DNA of 36,090 bases from a virus: IMG/VR virus record IMGVR_UViG_3300045931_000399, positions 1 to 36,090 of that record; one strand, 5' to 3'. Positions 24,607 through 30,683 of the stretch are shown here, one piece after another. The notes below the pieces were generated by a model. The model searched no databases, was not told where the DNA came from, and saw only the letters and a list, made by a program, of their open reading frames with translations. Both the position numbers and the translations under genes were made by a program. Position 1 is the first letter of the stretch, and each line of letters opens with the position of its first letter.

Positions 24607-24669
24607 GTCGCCCTCGTGCGCCAATTCTAAATAGACCGTTTTCGTAGCATCGGCCTCGCGAACTTTTTG

Positions 24670-24717
24670 TGGTGGGCGCGGCTGGAATCGAACCACCGAC
24701 CCCTCGCGTGTAGCGAA
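24670..24717 (-). other. Degenerate tRNA 3'-end fragment (copy 2)
   Basis: On the - strand it retains the acceptor strand CGCGCCC, A and CCA, the T loop TTCGATT, and GGGGTC. One T-stem pair is broken (GGTGG against CCAGC) and the anticodon loop is two bases short relative to copy 1. It is an older or decayed sister of the fragment at 22956-23005. Confidence 0.65.
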
Positions 24718-24808
24718 AAACTCGCGTTTTTGCTAGCAAATTTGCGACATTGGTAACGCCTGGTACCACCTTGGGACGCAAACGAATGTCACGCCTCGGA
24801 CTTTCGCC
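24670..24808 (-). repeat. Attachment-like repeat, copy R3
   Basis: Same order as R1: tRNA fragment, TTGCTAGCAAATT near-palindrome, GGTAAC (24752) and GGTACC (24762) 10 bp apart, CGCAAACGAAT, ACTTTCGCC (24800-24808). Overlaps the 3' end of the next small - strand gene, as R1 and R2 do. Confidence 0.8.
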
Positions 24809-25094
24809 TCTGCCGGCGGTGATACTCCGCAACGGCGGCGAGGAAGGTTTCTCGTTCAATGAACGAGATTCGGGTGTAGCCCTCACGCTTCGCGATTTCT
24901 CGCTCACCGAGCATGATCTGGCCTGCGCCTCCCCAGATGGACAGGCCATTCAGTGCCGTGACTTCATGCGGAGCAGTGGCGAAATGCAGCCGGGATTGCC
25001 CGCGCGATCCTTCTGGGACGCGGTCGCAGAGATGCAACACGCCTGAGCCGTCTTCGTGCAGTTCCACATACGCCACGTTGGCATCAATCGCCAT
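24789..25094 (-). CDS. Conserved phage hypothetical protein (MAIDANVAYVE)
   Basis: A 101-aa protein: AIDANVAYVELHEDGSGVLHLCDR, PHEVTALNGLSIWGGAGQIMLGEREIAKREGYTRISFIE. I recognise the pattern as a recurring small phage protein with no known role. ATG has GAGAGGCGAC upstream. The final codons (RRQRRKSEA) are formed by the ACTTTCGCC end of repeat R3. Confidence 0.7.
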   Translation of the reverse strand: MAIDANVAYVELHEDGSGVLHLCDRVPEGSRGQSRLHFATAPHEVTALNGLSIWGGAGQIMLGEREIAKREGYTRISFIERETFLAAVAEYHRRQRRKSEA

Positions 25095-25138
25095 GTCGCC
25101 TCTCCGAAATGTTTCCTTCAGACTTCAGGAAGTTTCCT

Positions 25139-25312
25139 TCAGACTTTCATCGGCTCGGTCTGAATTATTGCTTGCCGACTTTCGCCCTCTCCAGAAACGG
25201 CCGTGCGCACGGCTCGAAGTGGATACGGCTTTGCGTCCGGATCGAACCATTCGGTGTACCACCACATGTGCCCGTCGTACTGCATCGGCGGGATACGAGC
25301 CTTTCGTTTCAT
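25139..25312 (-). CDS. Short hypothetical protein
   Basis: A 57-aa protein (KRKARIPPMQYDGHMWWYTEWFDPDAKPYPLRAVRTA) of a type seen next to similar small phage genes. Start at 25312 is preferred over the upstream in-frame ATG at 25375, although its ribosome-binding site is weak. Its 3' part contains a fifth ACTTTCGCC (25178-25186). No domain is recognised. Confidence 0.45.
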   Translation of the reverse strand: MKRKARIPPMQYDGHMWWYTEWFDPDAKPYPLRAVRTAVSGEGESRQAIIQTEPMKV

Positions 25313-25374
25313 GGCTGTTAGAAGAATTAGAATTACGAACTTTTTACCAGCCCGACGAGTTCGGCCGGCGAACA

Positions 25375-25572
25375 TTAGTCGTTGAGCGGCGGCGCGTCAT
25401 CATCCGCCAGCGTGGCCTCAACCGCCTCTTCGTAGTACACCCGCAAGGCGCGGAAGACCTCGGGTTCCAGATAGATCGTATCCGTGGCCTCGATGCCGTT
25501 CTCCGCGGTGAGCTTCAACATCCCACGCTCAACTGCGACATACACGCCGTCACCGAGGTATCGCTTGGTCAT
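25375..25572 (-). CDS. Small conserved phage protein (RYLGDGVYV)
   Basis: A 65-aa protein: KRYLGDGVYVAVERGMLKLTAENGIEATDTIYLEPEVFRALRVYYEEAV is a pattern I have seen in many phage and plasmid small proteins of unknown function; mostly beta with a final helix. Its ATG overlaps the stop of the upstream gene by 4 nt, so both are translated together. Confidence 0.7.
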   Translation of the reverse strand: MTKRYLGDGVYVAVERGMLKLTAENGIEATDTIYLEPEVFRALRVYYEEAVEATLADDDAPPLND

Positions 25573-25985
25573 TGCGGGCGCACCACGTCGCGGCTGCCCT
25601 GCCGCAGTTCGCGCAAATCGAGCAGGATGGTGCCTTGTCGATGGGCATCGTCAATCCCGACTTTCTCGAGCAGCTTGATGGTGATTTCGTCGGAGATAGC
25701 GGCCTCGCTGCCCTGCAGCAGCATCAGCCCAATCTCGCGAGCCTTCGCGGCGTCCATCTGCGTCAGCGTTTCGTTGATGGTCAGTTCGACGAACCCGCGC
25801 CGGCTGCTATGCCCGAAGCCAGAGCTGACCGTCACGCTGTCGCTGCCGCCGGGCGCATCGACACGGCCCTTGTGCTTGAGGGCGCCTAGAGCCTGTTCCC
25901 GGAATTTGTCGCGCAGCTTCTCTGAGACGCCAATGACCTGCAGCATCGCGAGCACTTCATCCAGTACCAGTAACGTTCGTGCCAT
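25569..25985 (-). CDS. Hypothetical protein downstream of integrase
   Basis: A 138-aa protein with an N-terminal helical part (VLDEVLAMLQVIGVSEKLRDKFREQALGAL) and a middle beta segment (RGFVELTINETLTQMDAAKAREIGLMLLQGSEAAISDEITIKLL). No family is recognised. It starts 3 bp after the integrase stop and uses the GGGAG within the last integrase codons as ribosome-binding site, so it is co-expressed with the integrase. A directionality or control role is possible but unsupported. Confidence 0.65.
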   Translation of the reverse strand: MARTLLVLDEVLAMLQVIGVSEKLRDKFREQALGALKHKGRVDAPGGSDSVTVSSGFGHSSRRGFVELTINETLTQMDAAKAREIGLMLLQGSEAAISDEITIKLLEKVGIDDAHRQGTILLDLRELRQGSRDVVRPQ

Positions 25986-25988
25986 TCG

Positions 25989-27122
25989 TCATCTCCCGCG
26001 AAAGCGCAACACGCCGGCCGTGCGGCGCTGCGTGGACGCCGCGACCTTGGCCATCTGCGTCCGCAGCACCGTGGGCACCGCCCCGAGGCTATAGCGGATC
26101 GTCATCGGTGACCCGGGCGCGTGCTGCAGCATCTGCGCGACCGTCGTGAGGTCGCCGGTCTCTTCGAACGTCTTCGTCCCGAACGAGTGCCGCAGGTCCT
26201 TGATGCGGATGTGCGGGATCTTGAAGTCGGGATCCTTGTATTCGATCTGCAACTGCTTCTCGACGCGCCGACAGGCGGCGTGCCACGTCTTCGTGAGCGC
26301 CTGCACCGAGAATGGTCCCCAGCCGTCGCAGGCGATGAGCCGCTGAAAGGCTTTCACCCCCTCGGGCAGCAGCGGCAGCCGCACCACGGGCCGCGGCGTG
26401 CGCCGGCGCCGCGCGCCCTTGCGGCGGAAGGGCGGCGTATACCACTGCGCGACGAGGTCGAGATCCGTCGCCGGATCCATGCGCATCAACTGCCCCGGAT
26501 CCATCCCGGTCCACGCCAGCACCTCGAGCCGCGCGCCGGACTTCTCGCCATTCAACCGGCCGCGCTGCTTCGTGTGCGTGCACGGGATGTCCGCCAGGAT
26601 GGCCGTCAGCAGCTCGTAGTCGTGGCCCCGCGCGGTGAGCTTGGCCTCCTCGAACATCACGGCATCGCGCACCGGATTCGCGGCGCTGCGCCCGTCGAGC
26701 AACGTCCAGACATGCATGAGGGCCGTTCTGAATTTGTTGACGCTGGAGTTACTGTGGCCGGCTTTGCGCAGCGTGTGAAGTTCTTCATTGATGCGCGTCG
26801 TCGTAATGTCGGCGCGCGGCGTGTCCTTGAAGAGGTCGTCCCAGGCGTCGAGCTCGTAGAGGCGCGTCTTGATGGCGGGCATCGCCTTGACCTGCTCGAG
26901 CGCGCGGTAGCGGCGCGTGTCGGCGCGAAAGCCGGTGTCCTCCTCGTACGCTGCAACCTCGATCTGGTCGCGGTACGCCTGGAGCTGCGCGAGCGTATGG
27001 CCGGGGCCGAAGCGCCGCCCGACTTTTTTGCTGCGGCCGGTGACGGGATCGATCTCGCGGTGGTAGACGCGGAAGCCGTGCGGGGTCTTCCAGATGTTGG
27101 GGGCGATGCGGACGTCACCCAT
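25989..27122 (-). CDS. int: Tyrosine recombinase (integrase) with atypical active site
   Basis: A 377-aa integrase starting at ATG 27122 (GAGGAG upstream). Residues 1-55 are the arm-type DNA-binding domain (TPHGFRVYHRE...GRSKKVGRRF). About 60-180 is the core-binding SAM-like domain (NEELHTLRKAGHSNSSVNKFRTALMHVWTLL). The catalytic domain follows: the box I position reads TGMDPGQLMRM where the family has G-x-R; box II reads KDLRHSFGT (Lys for the usual His, Arg kept); then LQHAPGSPMTIRYS with the later His and the nucleophile Tyr. The first catalytic Arg is thus replaced by Asp by my alignment. It may be a divergent subfamily or a damaged enzyme. The tRNA 3' fragments nearby fit its expected target. 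Confidence 0.88.
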   Translation of the reverse strand: MGDVRIAPNIWKTPHGFRVYHREIDPVTGRSKKVGRRFGPGHTLAQLQAYRDQIEVAAYEEDTGFRADTRRYRALEQVKAMPAIKTRLYELDAWDDLFKDTPRADITTTRINEELHTLRKAGHSNSSVNKFRTALMHVWTLLDGRSAANPVRDAVMFEEAKLTARGHDYELLTAILADIPCTHTKQRGRLNGEKSGARLEVLAWTGMDPGQLMRMDPATDLDLVAQWYTPPFRRKGARRRRTPRPVVRLPLLPEGVKAFQRLIACDGWGPFSVQALTKTWHAACRRVEKQLQIEYKDPDFKIPHIRIKDLRHSFGTKTFEETGDLTTVAQMLQHAPGSPMTIRYSLGAVPTVLRTQMAKVAASTQRRTAGVLRFRGR

Positions 27123-27306
27123 GATGCCGCTCCTCGAGCGCCCGCAGACGGGCATCGAACACTTCCTCGACGCGATGCAGCTCGGCCCGCCAGAGATCCC
27201 GCATGTCGTTGAAGCGTTGGTTCACGAGGGTATACAGCACGGTCGTGGTGATGAGGTTGAAGAAGATGGGCAAGCCGATCGCCAGGTACAGCTGTTCGTT
27301 GGTCAT
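27115..27306 (-). CDS. Small membrane-anchored coiled-coil protein
   Basis: A 63-aa protein with one TM segment (YLAIGLPIFFNLITTTVLYTL, about 7-27) and a charged helix (NQRFNDMRDLWRAELHRVEEVFDARLRALEERHHG). It overlaps the integrase start by 8 nt. Such small TM-coil proteins are frequent near phage integrases and superinfection genes; no function can be assigned. Confidence 0.65.
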   Translation of the reverse strand: MTNEQLYLAIGLPIFFNLITTTVLYTLVNQRFNDMRDLWRAELHRVEEVFDARLRALEERHHG

Positions 27307-27334
27307 TGGCTCAGTTTCTCAGTAGTTCGTAGTA

Positions 27335-27363
27335 TTGACGACAGATTTTGTTGGCCCTATTGT
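27335..27363 (+). promoter_or_regulatory. Predicted + strand promoter
   Basis: TTGACG (27335-27340), a 17-bp spacer and TATTGT (27358-27363) match sigma70-type -35 and -10 elements at 5/6 and 4/6. It points at the small + strand ORF at 27470, about 100 bp downstream. A C8 tract follows at about 27420. Confidence 0.4.
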
Positions 27364-27469
27364 TGCGAACTTTCACGGACGTACGGTACTGATGGCAACG
27401 ACGTTCTCTCCGTAGAATCCCCCCCCACTCGAAGCCTTCTGCGTACCTCGATCTCGGGAGGTTACGGCT

Positions 27470-27700
27470 ATGCCCAAAGCGGCGGCGGCGACGGACCGTT
27501 CTCTCCAGCACGACCGCGACCTGGCCTGCAAGCTGGCCTGCACGTACATCCGCGACCTGCCGGACGCCGATGTTCCTACCGCCCTGGCGCTGTTCAAAGC
27601 GCTGACCAAGGGCCTGCGTACACGCTTCCACCGGCTGCGGGCCGTCCGGACCCGCGCCATTAAATTCGTGCGCTGTCTGAAGCTCGTCGTGCCGATGTAA
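27470..27700 (+). CDS. Small hypothetical protein between integrase and repressor
   Basis: A 76-aa basic protein (KAAAATDRSLQHDRDLACKLACTYIRDLPDADVPTALALFKALTKGLRTRFHRLRAVRTRAIKFVRCLKLVVPM). It has four Cys and many Arg/Lys, and a GGGAGG 14 nt before the ATG, a long spacing. A predicted promoter lies upstream. It runs against the surrounding - strand genes and its stop abuts the repressor stop. No recognised domain; could be a small regulator of the lysogeny switch. Confidence 0.45.
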   Translation: MPKAAAATDRSLQHDRDLACKLACTYIRDLPDADVPTALALFKALTKGLRTRFHRLRAVRTRAIKFVRCLKLVVPM

Positions 27701-28096
27701 CTAGCGCTTGCGCGTCTCCCGTCGCGGGCCGGGCTGGCGGGCAAAGAGTTCGACGGCCGCGATAACCCGATCCCGCAGCTCGGGGTTGGCCTCGAGCCGC
27801 TGCAGGAGCCGGAGCCATTGCGCCTGACGGCGGGCCTGCGCCGTGTCGATGGGCGGGGGCGGCTCGGGCGCGGCGCCCTCGACCAGGGGGTTGGGTTTGA
27901 GGCGCAGGGCGCGAACCAGGGCGACGGCGTCCTCGATGCTCGCATGGCGTTTGCCTCGCAGGAACTGCCCAATCCAATTCGTGGGCCGGCCAATCCCGCG
28001 CGCCAGGTGGGTCGCGGCCCCGTGTCCCTGCTTCCGGAGCCAGGCTTCGGTGGCCTGACGGATCTGTAATTCCAGCTGCCCGGTGCGACGTGCCAT
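27701..28096 (-). CDS. Cro/CI-type HTH repressor, no autoprotease domain
   Basis: A 131-aa protein divergent from the cro-like gene. HTH at about 12-66: IRQATEAWLRKQGHGAATHLARGIGRPTNWIGQFLRGKRHASIEDAVALVRALRL, with GRPTNWIGQFLRG as turn and recognition helix. The rest (PPPPIDTAQARRQAQWLRLLQRLEANPELRDRVIAAVELF) is a helical dimerisation-like region. No LexA/S24 peptidase residues are present, so RecA-stimulated self-cleavage is unlikely. I start at ATG 28096, 17 bp below a TATAAT box, instead of the longer frame to 28219, which would run through the promoter. Confidence 0.75.
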   Translation of the reverse strand: MARRTGQLELQIRQATEAWLRKQGHGAATHLARGIGRPTNWIGQFLRGKRHASIEDAVALVRALRLKPNPLVEGAAPEPPPPIDTAQARRQAQWLRLLQRLEANPELRDRVIAAVELFARQPGPRRETRKR

Positions 28097-28112
28097 CTCG
28101 GGCAGGGTATCA

Positions 28113-28118
28113 ATTATA
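28113..28118 (-). promoter_or_regulatory. -10 box of repressor promoter
   Basis: A perfect TATAAT on the - strand, about 17 bp upstream of the repressor ATG. No good -35 is seen at 16-18 bp, which would fit an activated or autoregulated promoter. The leader would be only about 10 nt. Confidence 0.45.
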
Positions 28119-28228
28119 CTCCGACGGATTTGTTTGTGTTTGAACAGATACGGAAGTGTATACCAGACGAGTTCGATCCGAAACCGCCGACTTGCCTTTC
28201 CTGACGATTCCGTGTACAACCGTGCCGA

Positions 28229-28258
28229 TTTGTGATCTTCTCACAAACGAAATATTCT
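28229..28258 (+). promoter_or_regulatory. Early promoter overlapped by operator-like inverted repeat
   Basis: TTGTGA (28230-28235), a 17-bp spacer and TATTCT (28253-28258) form a plausible -35/-10 pair. The perfect inverted repeat TTTGTGA-TCTTC-TCACAAA (28229-28247) covers the -35 and half the spacer, where a bound repressor would block RNA polymerase. Two related GTGTA motifs (GTGTATACC near 28157, GTGTACAACC near 28212) could be further operator half-sites. Confidence 0.55.
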
Positions 28259-28268
28259 GTTCTGCAAC

Positions 28269-28550
28269 ATGTCGCCTACCCGTTCTCCCTGGGGTCCGAA
28301 CAAACTGCGGCGGCTGCGCGGCGCCCTGAGCTTTGACGGCCGCCGGCCGGCCAGCCAGCGCGAAGTGGCGCAGGCGATTGGCGTCGGGCTCGATCGCTAC
28401 TACCAGATCGAAAACGGCTTTCATCCGCCGACGCGGCGCGAGCTCGACGCGCTCGCGAAGGTCTTCGGCGTCAGCCCGCGCACGCTCGGCCTCAAGGCGC
28501 GCGAGTCGACCCGCGTCGTCGTGCGCGACCAGGACGAGGCGTCGTCATGA
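28269..28550 (+). CDS. Cro-like HTH protein
   Basis: A 93-aa XRE-type HTH: LRRLRGALSFDGRRPASQREVAQAIGVGLDRYYQIENGFHPPTRRELDALAKVFGVSPRTLGL, with SQREVAQAIGV-GLDRYYQIENG as the helix-turn-helix. It is the first gene of the rightward early operon. No Shine-Dalgarno sequence precedes the ATG and the predicted transcription start (about 28265) is only a few bases upstream, so the message may be leaderless. ATGA overlap with the next gene. Likely controls the lysis-lysogeny decision with the divergent repressor. Confidence 0.8.
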   Translation: MSPTRSPWGPNKLRRLRGALSFDGRRPASQREVAQAIGVGLDRYYQIENGFHPPTRRELDALAKVFGVSPRTLGLKARESTRVVVRDQDEASS

Positions 28551-28858
28551 GCGCCTGGCTCAATACCCGCCAGGCCGCGGCCTACGTCGGCTACGAGCCG
28601 GGCACCGGGCCGCTCGCCCAGGACCCGCAGATCCGCTGCTTCTACGCCTGGTGCAGGGCGCGCGGCGTGCATCAGCAGCCCGGGCGCGCCGTCTACGCGC
28701 AGGCCGATCTCGACGCGGCCATCAGTGGCACGACCCCCGAGGCGCCCGCGCCCGCGCTCGCGCGCATGCGCCAGCTCGCGCGCCAGGACGTCGCCGATCG
28801 CCGGCGGCGCGCGCGCCTGCGCCTCCGCACGCCCGTACTCACCCGACAGGAGACGTAA
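28547..28858 (+). CDS. HTH protein, MerR/excisionase-like
   Basis: A 103-aa protein: SAWLNTRQAAAYVGYEPGTGPLAQDPQIRCFYAWCRARGV is the winged-HTH pattern of HTH_17/excisionase proteins (NTRQAAAYVGY with a following aromatic R-x-G-V wing), then an Arg-rich tail. In temperate phages such proteins act as excisionase or early regulators. Position second in the early operon suits either. The ends overlap both neighbours. Confidence 0.7.
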   Translation: MSAWLNTRQAAAYVGYEPGTGPLAQDPQIRCFYAWCRARGVHQQPGRAVYAQADLDAAISGTTPEAPAPALARMRQLARQDVADRRRRARLRLRTPVLTRQET

Positions 28859-28962
28859 TGACGAAGATGCTCGATTCGCAGCGTGGTGACCTTGTACGGC
28901 TCGTGCTGTTCGTGGTGGGCGTGCTGGTGACGCTCGGCTGGCTGGCGCTGTACATGGACTGA
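28858..28962 (+). CDS. Very short single-TM protein
   Basis: A 34-aa ORF (TKMLDSQRGDLVRLVLFVVGVLVTLGWLALYMD) with one TM helix at about 13-31, starting in the TAATG overlap of the preceding stop. Short hydrophobic proteins in early operons are common; role unknown. Confidence 0.5.
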   Translation: MTKMLDSQRGDLVRLVLFVVGVLVTLGWLALYMD

Positions 28963-29030
28963 GCCGCGCCGTGGATCGGCGGCAGCGGATGCGGCGGGCC
29001 ATCCGCCGCGATGAACGACGGAGGAGAACG

Positions 29031-29828
29031 ATGCCGACGACAACCGCCTTGACCGTGCTGCCGACCGAGACGCGCAGTGCGCTGACGGTGAGCCCCGAGC
29101 AGCTCGAGCTGATTCGCACGACCATCGCCAAAGGCGCGACGGACGAAGAGCTGAAACTCTTTCTCTACGACAACCAGCGGCAAGGCTTCCACCCCTTAGA
29201 CAAACTCCTGCACTTCACGAAACGCGGCGGCAAGTACACGCCCATCGTGTCGATTGATGCGATGCGGATGCGCGCCGCGGAGACCGGGGAGTACGTCGGC
29301 AACGATAGCTATGAGTACGCCGGCACGCCTGGCAAGGCGGGCTTCACCGCCATCGCCCGGGTCTGGCGCCTGGTGCAGGGGCAGCGCGTGCCCTTCAGCC
29401 GCACCGCGCGCTGGGAGGAGTACTGCCCGCCCGCGGGGCAGGATCACATGTGGCGCCAGAAGCCGCACGTCATGCTGGGGAAATGCGCCGAGGCGCAGGC
29501 GCTGCGCGCGGGGTTCCCGCGGCAACTGCATGGCCTGTATGAGGATGCCGAGATCCCAGAGCCAGCTCGGCCTGTGGAAAACTCCCCAGCTCGGCCTGTG
29601 CAAAAGTCGAAAGCTCTGCCTGTGGAAAACTCCGCGGCGACGCTCGATCCGGAGCAGCGCAAGCGGCTCTTCGTGACGGCGCGGAAACATGGCTGGACCG
29701 ACGAACAACTCGAGGCGCATTTGACCGAGTGCGGCTGGGCGTCGAGTGCCGAGATCCCCGTCGCGGTATTCGACGAGCTGCTCGCGGCGCTCGCCAAGGG
29801 GCGCCAGGTGGGCGAGGTCGACGGCTGA
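29031..29828 (+). CDS. Single-strand annealing protein RecT/Bet
   Basis: A 265-aa phage recombinase. Residues about 15-180 match the Bet/RecT core: LTVSPEQLELIRTTIAKGATDEELKLFLYDNQRQGFHPLDKLLHF, YTPIVSIDAMRMRAAETGEYVG, KPHVMLGKCAEAQALRAGFP, LYEDAEI. A repeat-rich linker (about 178-203) is followed by a small helical domain (RKRLFVTARKHGWTDEQLEAHLTECGW). It anneals complementary single strands and normally works with a nuclease; two nuclease-like genes follow downstream. I start at ATG 29031, which has GGAGGAGAA; a GCGGCGG/CCGCCGC hairpin lies just upstream. Confidence 0.92.
   Translation: MPTTTALTVLPTETRSALTVSPEQLELIRTTIAKGATDEELKLFLYDNQRQGFHPLDKLLHFTKRGGKYTPIVSIDAMRMRAAETGEYVGNDSYEYAGTPGKAGFTAIARVWRLVQGQRVPFSRTARWEEYCPPAGQDHMWRQKPHVMLGKCAEAQALRAGFPRQLHGLYEDAEIPEPARPVENSPARPVQKSKALPVENSAATLDPEQRKRLFVTARKHGWTDEQLEAHLTECGWASSAEIPVAVFDELLAALAKGRQVGEVDG
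29562..29633 (+). repeat. Three 24-bp tandem repeats in the recT-like gene
   Basis: Units 29562-29585, 29586-29609 and 29610-29633, encoding PARPVENS-type octapeptides. Each contains CTGTGSAAAA, one or two mismatches from the reverse complement of a DnaA box (TGTGGATAA), and a related TGTGGAAAA appears at 31136 in the replication gene. Confidence 0.75.
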
Positions 29829-30007
29829 TGGACGAAGCGTGGGTGCTGACGGCGAAGGACCAGGCCGCGCGCTTTCGCGAGCAGGCGTCCGACCTGGTGA
29901 AGCGTGCCGAGGAGCTCGAGGAGTGCGTGCGGCGCGTCGAGCGCTTCGGGCGCGAGGAGCGCGAAGGGCCGGCGTGGTTCGACTTTGAAGCGAGGGCCGA
30001 GGAGTGA
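29828..30007 (+). CDS. Short coiled-coil protein
   Basis: A 59-aa charged helix (LTAKDQAARFREQASDLVKRAEELEECVRRVERFGREEREGPAWFDFEARAEE), starting in the TGATG overlap with the recT-like gene. Its heptad pattern suggests oligomerisation. Possibly a partner of the recombinase; no family is recognised. Confidence 0.65.
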   Translation: MDEAWVLTAKDQAARFREQASDLVKRAEELEECVRRVERFGREEREGPAWFDFEARAEE

Positions 30008-30138
30008 GCTACGACGATCACCAACTCGCCGCCGTGCTGGTGACCTGGTTGTGTTGCCGGCGCACGGTCTGGACGACGAATCCGAAGCTTGGGTGCTTGA
30101 AGTGTCGCGCGTCGAACTACCGGCGGCGGTGGCGGTAA
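30004..30138 (+). CDS. 44-aa Cys-rich (zinc ribbon-like) protein
   Basis: Starts at GTG 30004 in the GTGA overlap of the preceding stop. Sequence SYDDHQLAAVLVTWLCCRRTVWTTNPKLGCLKCRASNYRRRWR has CC and CLKC pairs spaced like a small zinc ribbon, and an Arg-rich end. Tight overlap with the upstream gene supports translation. Another ORF in a different frame overlaps but lacks a start signal. Confidence 0.5.
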   Translation: MSYDDHQLAAVLVTWLCCRRTVWTTNPKLGCLKCRASNYRRRWR

Positions 30139-30149
30139 TGGAGTGAGTG

Positions 30150-30674
30150 ATGGCGGACTCGACAGAGATCTATGCCATGCCTGATGTGCAAACTGCGATC
30201 GAGCAGGCAATCGCGACAGCGTGCGACCGAATTCGCGCGAACGCGGAAACCGATGTTGAGATGTTCGCGACCGCGAGACGGATGCCGCCCTTAGAGAGTC
30301 CGATCGAAGCCATCTTTGAACAATGGTTCTGGATCCTGCGGTCCGTCGATTCGAACTTCGCGCGCCAACTCACCCTGGATCGACAAGTGGAGGTCGAGAC
30401 CGGTGACGGCACGCGGTATCGATTGGACTTCGCTGTGCGGGCCATGGATCCAGATCGTGACCTCAAGATCGCTATCGAGGTTGATGGGCATGACTGGCAC
30501 GAGCGCACCCGTGAGCAAGTCATCGACCGCAACCGGCGCGATCGTCGTCTCTCGTGTGGTGGGTGGCGCATCTTTCATTTTTCTGGCGCAGAGATTCTTC
30601 AGGATGCGGCACGGTGCGTGGACGAAGTGTTCACGTATGCGACGTTGCTCCTCTTAGATGAAGTGGCGAAGTAA
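30150..30674 (+). CDS. PD-(D/E)XK endonuclease, DUF559/VSR-like
   Basis: A 174-aa protein with GGAGTGAG upstream. Catalytic pattern: Glu53 (PIEAIFEQWF), Asp93 (RLDFAV), Glu110-x-Asp112 (IAIEVDGHDWHERT), then basic RNRRDRRL and a final WRIFHFSGAEIL strand. This is the arrangement of DUF559/very-short-patch-repair type nucleases. In the early operon after RecT it may process DNA ends for annealing or attack competing DNA. GC content is visibly lower than that of the surrounding genes. Confidence 0.78.
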   Translation: MADSTEIYAMPDVQTAIEQAIATACDRIRANAETDVEMFATARRMPPLESPIEAIFEQWFWILRSVDSNFARQLTLDRQVEVETGDGTRYRLDFAVRAMDPDRDLKIAIEVDGHDWHERTREQVIDRNRRDRRLSCGGWRIFHFSGAEILQDAARCVDEVFTYATLLLLDEVAK

Positions 30675-30683
30675 CAGAGATCA

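Noticed and set aside
22791-24808. CRISPR array
   Set aside because: Repeats are few, diverged, unequal in spacing and flank genes; no regular repeat-spacer pattern.
22956-24808. Integron attC sites
   Set aside because: Cassette-like layout with one gene per repeat, but the repeats contain tRNA 3' ends and lack the GTTRRRY/RYYYAAC boxes; no integron-type integrase is present.
28097-28219. N-terminal extension of the repressor to 28219
   Set aside because: It would run through the TATAAT box and has no ribosome-binding site; the HTH domain begins after ATG 28096.
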